DNA of 64,000 nt from Endoryza foliicola (GTDB lineage: Bacteria; Bacteroidota; Bacteroidia; Chitinophagales; Chitinophagaceae): assembly GCA_965226965.1 (NCBI GenBank), contig OZ245715.1, positions 2,170,001 to 2,234,000 of the forward strand, given 5' to 3'. Numbering within the stretch: the first letter of the stretch is position 1; the number at the start of each line of letters is the position of its first letter. Shown here one piece after another: positions 1-9,000 of this stretch. Position numbers and translations under genes: made by a program. Below the pieces are notes generated by a model that saw only the letters and a program-made list of their open reading frames with translations, was not told the origin of the DNA and ran no database searches.

Positions 1-435
1 GCCCCCAGTCTCACCCTCCAGTAAAACTCGTCTTGAGTGGCTTTGTTCGCTTCGTCGAAATCTTGCAATTGATTTTGCAACAATAAACGCACGCCCCAAT
101 CCCATTTCTTTTTTTCTTTTTCATATTCCGCTCCAAAAGTGTATCTGTGATAAGTACCCTTTTGAACCAAGGCTAGTCGGTATTCACCTATTAAATGAAC
201 AAATTTGGACACTTTTTTTTGCACACCGATGCTGATATAGGAACCATTATAAGTTTTGAGATTATTGTAAGTTCTTGCCTGATATTCGATATACGGAGTC
301 CATTTTTTGGGTAGGTCAAATTTTAGCGTACCACCCATCCAGCCTTGCCAGTCTTTAGGGTCCGTTTTGGAAGTTTGAGCGATGAGTTGACTCTGCAGAA
401 TAAAGAGTGCGGCTATGATAAAAAGTTTTTTCATG
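1..435 (-). CDS. DUF2490-like outer membrane protein (3' end cut by window)
   Basis: Only the first 145 codons are inside the window; the C-terminus lies beyond base 1. The start is ATG at 435. Residues 1-19 are a signal peptide (MKKLFIIAALF..., cleavage near IAQ-T). The mature part has alternating aromatic and polar residues typical of outer-membrane beta strands (for example KKWTPYIEYQAR and HRYTFGAEYE), as in the DUF2490 family. The stop of this reading frame is not seen. It lies 7 bp downstream of the DUF4956 gene and is probably co-transcribed with it and the VTC-domain gene. The family call comes from motif impression and is moderately sure; the substrate is unknown. Confidence 0.6.
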
Positions 436-442
436 TTGGTGC

Positions 443-1036
443 TTAGTTTTCGTAGTAGAAAATGGTGATTCTACAGCTGTCTTTTAAAAAGTCGATTTCA
501 TTGATTTCAAATCGGTGAATGTTCAATCCGGTTCTGTTTTTCAGGTCATCGATCAATTCTTTTTCTTTTGCGCTATGAATATTTTGAATGGAATCGTATA
601 AGATTGTTTTGGCACTTTCTCTTTTTCCAAACCAATTGCTTTCCATCAGGTAGGTAATGATTAACATGATGAAACAGATCAACACCAAATCAAAAGAAGC
701 TGCTTTCGATACAGCTGTGATGAGTCCAAGGGCAATCGAAAGAAAGAGATAGGTCATGTCCTTCGCTGAAATGCCTTCCGTTCTGTATCGCAACATTGAG
801 AACACGGCAAAGAGACCAAATGCCGCTCCCGTGCTCATTTGCACCTGATTTAGAATATGCGAAATGAAAAAGATGATGATATTGAAAAGAACAAAAGTGA
901 GATAAAGATCGGAGCGCTGATAGGTTTTGTAATAGATACCTCTGATAAGGATGATTAAAGATATGAGATCGACCAATAATCGCAAGGCCAACCCGTTTTC
1001 AAATTCGAAAAAGTTAGAAATATCAAGAAGCAGCAT
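443..1036 (-). CDS. DUF4956 domain membrane protein
   Basis: A 197-residue integral membrane protein with about four hydrophobic segments (roughly residues 18-37, 44-64, 70-108 and 114-131), followed by a soluble C-terminal part of about 60 residues. The central sequence FGLFAVFSMLRYRTEGIS is characteristic of DUF4956. In bacteria DUF4956 genes sit next to VTC-domain polyphosphate polymerase genes, and that is so here: its start overlaps the end of the VTC gene by 14 bp, which implies translational coupling. By analogy with the membrane partner of eukaryotic VTC complexes, it may anchor the polymerase or handle its product, but that role is inferred. Confidence 0.85.
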   Translation of the reverse strand: MLLLDISNFFEFENGLALRLLVDLISLIILIRGIYYKTYQRSDLYLTFVLFNIIIFFISHILNQVQMSTGAAFGLFAVFSMLRYRTEGISAKDMTYLFLSIALGLITAVSKAASFDLVLICFIMLIITYLMESNWFGKRESAKTILYDSIQNIHSAKEKELIDDLKNRTGLNIHRFEINEIDFLKDSCRITIFYYEN

Positions 1037-1787
1037 AAAGGTTTTTCAGTTTTAAAATTTTAGAATATAAGGGCTTGAAGAGGTTGTATTTTATTTGCGG
1101 ATTTAAGGCAATTGTGCCGAGACAGTATTTACTGAGTCCACCTTCTCTTTGTCCTAATTTTTTTAAATAGGAGAGCGAAACGGCCTCCATTTTTCCGGGA
1201 GCTTTCACTTCCACAATCAACAGTTCAGGGAAATGTATTTTTTGAACAGGATCGGAAGCCTCTAAGTTGAAGTCTAGCGTAACTTTTTCAGTTCCGGTTT
1301 TATGGATCAAACTAATTCTTTGGTACGAAACATTGATTCTCGCCTGAAAAGTATGGGCATTTAATATTCCGTTTGATGCAAAGAAATTGTAATGCGCCTC
1401 AAGATCTCTTGGCAATTCTACCACCTGTAATCTCGATTTGCTTGTTTTGCCTTTTGCGTTTTTCCATTTTACCTCCAACATCGAAGTAGCCGTTTCAACA
1501 TAGTTGCGGTATCTTATTTTGAAGCGATGGGCTTTTTGACGTTGATGTTCATGGTAGGTAAACAAATTCGGTGTATCAAAATAGGTGGTTTGGTAGGTAA
1601 AAAATCTATGATCGTTGATTGCTAATATCTCGTATTCGTTCTTCAACAAATCGAGCAATTCTTCCATAATAAAGGTTGGGCAGGTAAATTTATAATCCAT
1701 TCTCGACTGCAGTAATGCAGACTGATTGATCTTCTCCAGGTTGCATGCGGCGAACTCGGAATGTAAATATGGCAAGATATGGTTCAA
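1023..1787 (-). CDS. VTC domain polyphosphate polymerase-like protein
   Basis: A 254-residue soluble protein covered almost entirely by a VTC tunnel domain, which in characterised members makes polyphosphate from ATP. Visible family features are the basic clusters HRFKIRYRNY and EVKWKNAKGKTSKSR that line the phosphate tunnel, and the acidic strand LLIVEVKAPG near the C-terminus. No ATG lies in frame upstream of the domain. The likely start is TTG at 1787, since the domain begins almost at once (LEKINQSALLQSRMDYKF). It is first in a three-gene minus-strand operon with DUF4956 and a DUF2490-like protein. The catalytic assignment is by family; activity here is untested. Confidence 0.85.
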   Translation of the reverse strand: MNHILPYLHSEFAACNLEKINQSALLQSRMDYKFTCPTFIMEELLDLLKNEYEILAINDHRFFTYQTTYFDTPNLFTYHEHQRQKAHRFKIRYRNYVETATSMLEVKWKNAKGKTSKSRLQVVELPRDLEAHYNFFASNGILNAHTFQARINVSYQRISLIHKTGTEKVTLDFNLEASDPVQKIHFPELLIVEVKAPGKMEAVSLSYLKKLGQREGGLSKYCLGTIALNPQIKYNLFKPLYSKILKLKNLYAAS

Positions 1788-1919
1788 GGCTATTTGTAAC
1801 TTTCTTATGCGCTAGGCAGGTAAATTACTCAATTTATTGCGCAAAATCAAGCAATTGCATAGTAGGAATGATAATAATTTGATTTTAAGATTTTGAATGA
1901 GGGTAAAATGATAAAACCT

Positions 1920-1927
1920 TATATTTG
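1920..1927 (+). promoter_or_regulatory. -7 promoter element TATATTTG for the HD-domain gene
   Basis: A perfect match to the Bacteroidota -7 consensus TAnnTTTG, with a TTTG at 1892-1895 as a possible -33 element (the 24-bp gap is a little long). Transcription would begin near 1933. That rules out the upstream ATG at 1929 and supports ATG 1947 as the start of the HD-domain gene. Confidence 0.6.
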
Positions 1928-1946
1928 AATGCTATTAATTTTCTAT

Positions 1947-2531
1947 ATGACCACTGAGGAATTTCAACAGCTACAAGACGAAGTTTATGCAAAACTCAAT
2001 GAAGGGTTGAATCCTCATTTGTACTACCACAAGGTAGAGCATACAATGGATGTGATGGAGCAAAGCTTGAGAATAGCCATTGCTGAAGGTATTACGGATG
2101 CGCACGATTTACTTTTGTTAAAAGTGGCCTGTTTGTTTCATGATACCGGATTCTTGGTAGCTTACAAGGGTCACGAACAAGCATCCTGTGAAATTCTAAG
2201 AAAGCGGATGCTCAACAATCCTTTCAGCGAAGAAGATATTCAGAAGATGGAAGGAATGATCATGAGCACGCGTATCCCTCAATCGCCCAAAACCTTATTG
2301 GAAAAAGTGATATGTGATGCCGATTTGGATTATTTGGGCCGTGAAGATTTTCCAATTATCAGTAAACGATTGTGCGATGAATTGATGGCTCTGGGAAGAA
2401 TAAAAACTCCTGAAGAGTTTGATCAAATACAGATCTCCTTTTTTGAAGCTCACGAATATTGGACGTTGACTTCTCTTAGCGAACGCGCGCCAGTGAAATG
2501 GATCTATTTACAGCAATTGAAGCAAGTATAA
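1947..2531 (+). CDS. HD domain phosphohydrolase
   Basis: A 194-residue cytoplasmic HD-superfamily protein. Metal ligands are recognisable: the first His in LYYHKVEH, the HD pair in ACLFHDTGF, and a late Asp in VICDADLDYLG. The open frame extends 18 bp further upstream, but the -7 element at 1920-1927 makes ATG 1947 the plausible start. HD proteins hydrolyse phosphoester bonds, often of nucleotides or cyclic nucleotides. It ends 7 bp before a carrier/HEAT protein gene that is followed by a cNMP-binding protein gene, and a class III cyclase is encoded 9 kb further on. A cyclic-nucleotide phosphodiesterase role is therefore possible but unproven. Confidence 0.8.
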   Translation: MTTEEFQQLQDEVYAKLNEGLNPHLYYHKVEHTMDVMEQSLRIAIAEGITDAHDLLLLKVACLFHDTGFLVAYKGHEQASCEILRKRMLNNPFSEEDIQKMEGMIMSTRIPQSPKTLLEKVICDADLDYLGREDFPIISKRLCDELMALGRIKTPEEFDQIQISFFEAHEYWTLTSLSERAPVKWIYLQQLKQV

Positions 2532-2538
2532 TTCTAGC

Positions 2539-5319
2539 ATGAGTAAGCGAAGTTTTTGGCTGCGGCTTTTTAATGTTTATCCGAGCGAGTGGTGGGTTGT
2601 TAAACGACTGTACCTGTTGCTTTTTTTACAAGGAGCCGGCGCGGCTTTCTTTTTTACCTCCGGTTTTGCGCAATTTCTTGAAAAGCATCCCGTAACCGAT
2701 TTGGCCTATGTGTTTATGTTATCGGCGGCAATGCTTTGGATCGTTGGATTCTTCTATGCCAAATTTGAACACAAACTCTCGTTCCGACAGTTCAACATAA
2801 CCGTGCTGTTGTTCATGACAATTAGCATGCTGCTATTGAGAATTGGGAATTTCTACTACGATAATTATTGGTATTACTATATTCTGCTAGGTTGGTTCAA
2901 TGTTCTGTACATGCTCAATAATTTGAGCTTCTGGGGAATTGCGGCTACGCTTTTCGATCTTCGACAAAGTAAGCGTTTGTTTGCTGTAATAAGTGCAGGA
3001 GATATACCCGCAAAGTTCGTGGGGTATACTTTGGCCTCGATCTTTGTTAGTTATACCGGAACACAGAACCTCTTGTTCCTTGGATCACTGTTTATGTTCG
3101 GTGCTTTTATACTGTTTGAAAGAGTGGAGCGAAGTGGTCGATTGCATGCGGCACATCATCATCAAAACAACCACGAGCATCATCACAATAATCACCATGC
3201 AGCTCCGAAACCTTTATCACGCCTCGTCTCTGATTTTACGACCAATAGTTATATCCGCGGCATTGCCATTGTTTCAGTTATGGCCGGTGCGAGTATTTTA
3301 TTGATTAACTATGGGTTTTATGCAGAAGTAAAAAAAGCCTTTCACGACGATGTGGCACTGGCCAAATTTATTGCGCTGTTTTTTGCAGCACTACGCGTAT
3401 TCGCTTTGTTTACAAAGATGGTTTTTGCCAGTAGACTTACTTCAAAATTGGGAATTCTATCAACACTATTGATAACTCCCATTGCCATGCTAATTCTTGT
3501 TGCAGCTACCATTTTTGCCGGATGGTTTAGTACAAGCGAAACCATCATGTTTTACTTATTTGGAGTGATTGCCATTTTGGTTGAAGTTCTTAGAACTTCT
3601 TTCAGTGCACCGGTTTTGCTTACATTGATGCAGCCATTGGGTACTTTTGAGAGATTGCGCGCTCATAATATTGTAAAAGGCATCATGGATCCTTTTGCTT
3701 CATTGTTTTGTGGTCTTTTTTTGTTAACCCTCTTGTTTTTGCATCAAAAAATTGGGTTACTCCCCATTTCTTACATGCTGATTGTTTTGGGTGTGATATG
3801 GGTTATTGCCTTGTTCTCCGTTAACAAGCAATACGTTTTACTACTCTTGCATACCATCAGTACGCGTTTCTTTAGCAACGAATCTTTTGAATTGAGAAAT
3901 GAGCAACTCATGAAAGAGATCTTGTTGAAGATGAACCATGCTTCTGATTTAGAAATTCTTAGCATGCTTAGAATGATTATTTCGAATAGCCAACAGATAT
4001 CTGAATCCATCGTTTTAAAGTTATTGCACCATCCAAGTGAAAAAGTACAGTTAGAAAGTATTCGATTGATTCGTCAGTTCCGTCTCCTAGGCATGTTGGT
4101 TCTAGTAAAAGAACGATTGAATGAAGAGTTGAGTCCGGAAATCAAGAAAGAAGCTGTGTTTACGCTTGCAGCATTGACCGATCGTTACGACGCAGTACAA
4201 TCTTATATTGACGCTACTGATCCCGAAATCAAGAAGGCAGCTATTACCGGTTCTTTGGTAAGCTTTTCGATAGCGGTACATGGTAGGGCTGAAGCCTGGG
4301 TTGATCAAACGATCAAAGATCATCCTGAAAAGGCGCTGGAATTGCTGGATTTATTGAATACAGTTAAGGACGAATACGGTTACCCTGGTTATGGTCAGTT
4401 CCTGAACAGCGAAGATCCTGCGGTTGTGAATGCGGCTTTGCGTTCCATTGGAAAAGCAGTTCATGCTGATGTTCTTTCGGAGGCAGCAAGCTTGTTTGAA
4501 AACAATACCAAATTGGTGTCACAGGCTTTCTTACAAGCCGGCTCAAAGTCATTGATTGAAATTACTGCTTTATTAAGTAGAGAAGATTTGTCGGTTGATA
4601 AAAAGGACCAATTGATCAGCATTTGCGGGAAACTAAATGACCCGGCGGCAGTGGGAGCGGTTTTAATGCCGTTTATGGAGGAACACCCTTATTACACTTT
4701 GCCCATTGTGAAGTCTCTTCACCGGGTGAAATACAGATGTACTCATGCCGAACGTCCGGTTTTGGAAGCCGTGGCCAAACGGTATCAGTCATACGTGGTA
4801 GATCTGTATGCAATGTGGAGTGAAATCATCCCGGAGCAGGATATTGATGGTATGATGCAAAGGGCAATGGCGGCAGAAGTAGACAGCATTCGTGATATGC
4901 TGTTGCAATTGTTTGAAATGATGTATGAACCTTCTAAAATTCGGGAAGCGAAATACGCGATTTTCTCCAATCAGAAAGAGCGCATTGCCAATGGTTTGGA
5001 ATTGATTGAAATAACAGTTAGAAAGGATATTGGTATTTTATTTTCGCAACTTTTCGAGCCTCAAGATATTCGCCAAAAGGTTCAATTTTTAAAAATCCAC
5101 TTATCGAAGAACCCGCAACAGGGTCTGAATCATTTAGTGAACAGCGTATTGCAAGAAGTACCGATGGATTATATGGACTGGACCAAAGCTTGCTCTCTGT
5201 TCATTGGTGCAAAAAGGAGCTATGAAATTGAAAAATCCTACCTTTATAAATACAGTCAGGTTGAAAATCCTGTGTTGAAAGAAACGGCCGTTTTTGCAAT
5301 GAAAAACAGTAATAATTGA
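2539..5319 (+). CDS. ADP/ATP carrier-like membrane protein with HEAT-repeat C-terminus
   Basis: A 926-residue protein in two parts. Residues 1 to about 440 form around 12 hydrophobic helices of MFS/nucleotide-transporter-like type. Residues 450-926 are soluble, alpha-helical HEAT-like repeats (for example VQLESIRLIRQFRLLG and IKKEAVFTLAALTDR). A His-rich loop (about 205-226, with HAAHHH and HEHHHNNHH) follows the sixth helix. Bacteroidota homologues often carry a C-terminal cyclic-nucleotide-binding domain; here that domain is a separate gene starting 3 bp after this stop. Nucleotide transport is not assured, because the HEAT-fused subfamily may be a sensor rather than an exchanger. Confidence 0.7.
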   Translation: MSKRSFWLRLFNVYPSEWWVVKRLYLLLFLQGAGAAFFFTSGFAQFLEKHPVTDLAYVFMLSAAMLWIVGFFYAKFEHKLSFRQFNITVLLFMTISMLLLRIGNFYYDNYWYYYILLGWFNVLYMLNNLSFWGIAATLFDLRQSKRLFAVISAGDIPAKFVGYTLASIFVSYTGTQNLLFLGSLFMFGAFILFERVERSGRLHAAHHHQNNHEHHHNNHHAAPKPLSRLVSDFTTNSYIRGIAIVSVMAGASILLINYGFYAEVKKAFHDDVALAKFIALFFAALRVFALFTKMVFASRLTSKLGILSTLLITPIAMLILVAATIFAGWFSTSETIMFYLFGVIAILVEVLRTSFSAPVLLTLMQPLGTFERLRAHNIVKGIMDPFASLFCGLFLLTLLFLHQKIGLLPISYMLIVLGVIWVIALFSVNKQYVLLLLHTISTRFFSNESFELRNEQLMKEILLKMNHASDLEILSMLRMIISNSQQISESIVLKLLHHPSEKVQLESIRLIRQFRLLGMLVLVKERLNEELSPEIKKEAVFTLAALTDRYDAVQSYIDATDPEIKKAAITGSLVSFSIAVHGRAEAWVDQTIKDHPEKALELLDLLNTVKDEYGYPGYGQFLNSEDPAVVNAALRSIGKAVHADVLSEAASLFENNTKLVSQAFLQAGSKSLIEITALLSREDLSVDKKDQLISICGKLNDPAAVGAVLMPFMEEHPYYTLPIVKSLHRVKYRCTHAERPVLEAVAKRYQSYVVDLYAMWSEIIPEQDIDGMMQRAMAAEVDSIRDMLLQLFEMMYEPSKIREAKYAIFSNQKERIANGLELIEITVRKDIGILFSQLFEPQDIRQKVQFLKIHLSKNPQQGLNHLVNSVLQEVPMDYMDWTKACSLFIGAKRSYEIEKSYLYKYSQVENPVLKETAVFAMKNSNN

Positions 5320-5322
5320 GTC

Positions 5323-5772
5323 ATGTCTGAACAACCAATAGACCGCCTACTCCTCGTCGAAAAAGTATTGATGTTGAAGTCCTTGAGTATTTTCAAGGAC
5401 ACACCCGAGCCTGTTTTGGCCGATTTAGCGCCCTTGTTATTGGAAGTGGAATTTGAAGCAGGGGTTTCTATTTTTGAAGAAGGTGCCAGGGGCGATTGTA
5501 TGTATATCATCTATAAGGGTTCAGTACGAATTCACAAAGGAACTCAAGAACTGGCAGTGCTACCCGAAAAGGAGGTTTTCGGAGAGTTAAGCCTGTTAGA
5601 TACTGAATCGCGAAGCGCCAGTGCAACTGCCCAAACTGATTGCATCCTATTTCGAATTGATCAGGAACCCTTTTATGAATTGGTAGAAACCAGACCGGAA
5701 GTGATGAAAGGCTTCGTAAAGATTCTCTGTCAACGACTTAGAGCACAAAATGCACGGTCTATTGGCAAGTAA
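5323..5772 (+). CDS. Cyclic nucleotide-binding domain protein
   Basis: A 149-residue protein made of one CAP-type cNMP-binding domain, with no DNA-binding helix-turn-helix. The phosphate-binding cassette is visible as FGELSLLDTESRSAS, keeping the Glu and Arg that contact ribose and cyclic phosphate, and is preceded by the beta-roll GDCMYIIYKGSVRIHKG. The start ATG lies 3 bp after the stop of the HEAT-repeat membrane protein, so the pair is certainly co-transcribed and probably forms a complex. It may be the split-off C-terminal domain of that protein. The ligand is predicted to be cAMP because an adenylate cyclase gene lies nearby (11490-13439). Confidence 0.9.
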   Translation: MSEQPIDRLLLVEKVLMLKSLSIFKDTPEPVLADLAPLLLEVEFEAGVSIFEEGARGDCMYIIYKGSVRIHKGTQELAVLPEKEVFGELSLLDTESRSASATAQTDCILFRIDQEPFYELVETRPEVMKGFVKILCQRLRAQNARSIGK

Positions 5773-6012
5773 TCCAGATTTGACATAAATCAAATTCCCC
5801 TTTTGTATACTCAAAGTGTAGTAGGAGATCGTCTATTTGAAGATTTAATGTTCAAATACGCCTAGAATCCGTATTTTAGCATATCCTAGATTCCTTCGAA
5901 ATACTTCTCTGTACTATTCCATCAACGCGAGTCTGTCAAACAACCAAGTCTGAGAATTCAAATCCTTTGTAAAGTCGGTCACTCGATCTCCCGATCCATT
6001 AACTAATGCTTT

Positions 6013-9000
6013 ATGAGTTATTCTTTTAAACTGTCTTTAAAAGCAGTTCTTGCTTTTTGTGTATCATTTGTTGCATTTATAAGTAATGCTCAAACTCCCA
6101 CAACTATTTCGCAGTATGTAATTTTTGGGGGCAATAGTAATTGCCCTAACGGAGTAGGACAGACGCCTTGTTCTAGTCCGGGCTGTGGCGTGTTGATCAA
6201 TTCTTCTTCCGTAATCAATGGCGGTATCATAGGTTCTTACAATACCGTTCGTACCTACGGATCAGTGCAGTTGAATTCTTCTGTAATGGCCGGTGGATTG
6301 ATCCAGTTTTCCAGTAATAATAAGCTGAATGGGAATTTATATGCATCAAACCTCATTAATACCACAGGAGTATTGGTGAGTGCAAGCACATCTACCACTA
6401 TAACAGGAAACTGGAATGTGAAAGGTAACACTACTGTTGGAAGTTCTTCTACTTTTACCGGTTCTATTACACATCCTCTAGGTACCACTTATACCGGGCC
6501 TAATCCTTCAACTGGGAACATTACCGGCACGCCGAGCTTACTAGGATTTCCTGCATTGCCCGCTGTTACAACGTTTCCGGCAGCAGGAACTACGAATATT
6601 ACAGCTACCAGATCCATTACTCCCGGATCTTATGGTACCGTTGCATTAACCGGAAATAAAACGCTCACTTTTTCCGGCCCCGGTGTTTATGTATTCAAAT
6701 CAATCAAGAACAGCGGTGGCACGAACAATATCGTATTTGATTTTAAGAATGCTGCCACCGGTGATATCATTATTTATGTGCATGGCGATGTGGTATTGAA
6801 TAAAGTGAGTACTTCTCTCGCCAACGGTGGTGCCGCATCTAGAATTCTATTAGAGACACATGGTAATGGTGTTGAATGCGACGACGATCATACTGCAGCC
6901 TTTTATATTGCAAATGGTTCTAGTTCAAACAGCGCCTCTAAATGGATTGGATCTGTTTGGGCACCTTATGCGGCCATTCGAATTGGGAACAGTAGCGGAA
7001 ACACTACTATTACCGGTGCGCTTTGGAGTGCTACACAAGTAGCTTTACAAAATGGAGTAAGTGTGGCTTTCAGCCCTTATGTGTTCTGTATTCCTCCTGT
7101 TGTCAATGCAGGGCCGAATAAAGAAATTTCATGTGAGCAACCAACGGTTGCCTTGCAAGGCGCTAGCTCTATTACAGGAACATATGAATGGACAGCATTA
7201 GATGTACCTGGTTCCATTCTCTCTGGAGCCAATACATTGAGTCCAACCGTTAATGCAGCCGGCAGATATGTGTTGAATGTAACAGTTACGGGAGGTTGCA
7301 GTAGTTCTGATACCGTATTGGTAACGGAGAAATCTTGTATTTTACCTTATTATCCGCCACCTGCCGGAGGTAAAATTGTTAATTTGATTGGTGCTGAATT
7401 GAACTCGCTTTATGAGAATTTCGGGTTGGTTACCGATACTGCCAAAACAATTTTTATCATCAAAGGAGACAGCGTTTATATTGAAGTAGTACCCTTGGCA
7501 TCCAAGTATGGAGAATTGTTGACATTACTGAAAACTGCTCCATACGGACTGGATAAAATAATAAATGAAAATACCGGAACAACCTTAATTGGATTGTACC
7601 CAATTCGAAATTTAAGAAAACTCGATAGTTTAACAACTCTCATCGATTATGTGCGCCCACTATTCCCAGGAGTGGGTAAACAAGGGATCGCTACCACCGG
7701 CGGCGATGCCGTTATGAGAACCAATATCGTACGTGGTGGATACAACTTGAGTGGTGACAGCGTAAAAGTAGGGGTGATCTCCGATAGCTACAATACATTG
7801 CCTGGTGATCCGGCTCAAACGGATGTGGCTAACGGCGATTTGCCAGGAACCGGTAACGTTGTGAATGGTGAGCCCGTTGCTGTGCTATTGGATTATCCAT
7901 TTGGGCAGCGTACCGACGAAGGAAGAGCCATGCTTCAAATTGTTCATGATATCGCTCCTAAAGCCAAACTGGCCTTTAGAACGGGATTTATCAGTCCTTC
8001 GGATATGGCCCTTGGTATTCGTCAATTGCGAGACGCAGGTTGTGATGTGATTGTAGATGACGTGACCTTTATTACAGAACCCTTTTTCCGCGACGGAGTA
8101 GTTGCCGGAGCTGTAAATGAAGTAAGCGGTCAAGGTGTAACGTATGTAACGGCGGCCGGTAATTTTGGAAACAAGAGTTACGAAGGGGTGTTCAATGCAA
8201 CCACACCTCCTTCGGGTTACAACGGTACAGCTCATAATTTTGGTGGAGGAGATATTTATCAGAACATCTCACTAACTCCCGGTACCTACACAATTGTATT
8301 GCAATGGGAAGATGGGTTCTATTCACTCGATCAAGGAACAGGCGCACAAACGGATTTGGATATTTTCTTAACCAATAACAATGGTGCTACCTTATTTGGA
8401 TTCAACCGAAACAATATTGGCGGTGACCCCGTTGAAGTACTGCCGTTTACCGTAACATCTCCTACTACCACAAATATTTTGATCACCAGAGCGAACGGCA
8501 CCGGCAATGTACGTTTCAAATACATTGTTTTCAGAGGCGAGGCGGTAATAAACGAGTATCAATCAGGTGGTGCTACTATTGTAGGACATGCGAATGCAGC
8601 CGGCGCCATTACTGTTGGAGCAGTTCGGTACACCAGAACTCCCGATTATGGATATGCAAACCCCATGGCAGAATTGTTCTCTTCCTATGGCGGCGTAAAC
8701 ATCAACAACCAGTCAAGAAACAAACCCGATATTACTGCACCAAACGGAGTAAATACTTCAGTAAACTTTGGAGCATTGGATGTGGAAGCCGACGGCATAC
8801 CTAATTTCTTCGGAACCTCAGCGGCTGCACCACACACTGCCGGGGCAGCAGCGTTGATGATTCAAGCGAAAAAACGTTACTATGGAACAGGATTCGCGCC
8901 CGATAGCATTCGTTCTTTGTTGAAAGCTACTGCTATTGATATGAATACACCCGGCTTTGATGTTATGAGTGGAAGCGGGTTGATTCAGTTAGATTCGGCT

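Noticed and set aside
1929..1946. Upstream ATG for the HD-domain gene
   Set aside because: It lies only 1 base after the -7 element, before the expected transcription start, and adds no family sequence.
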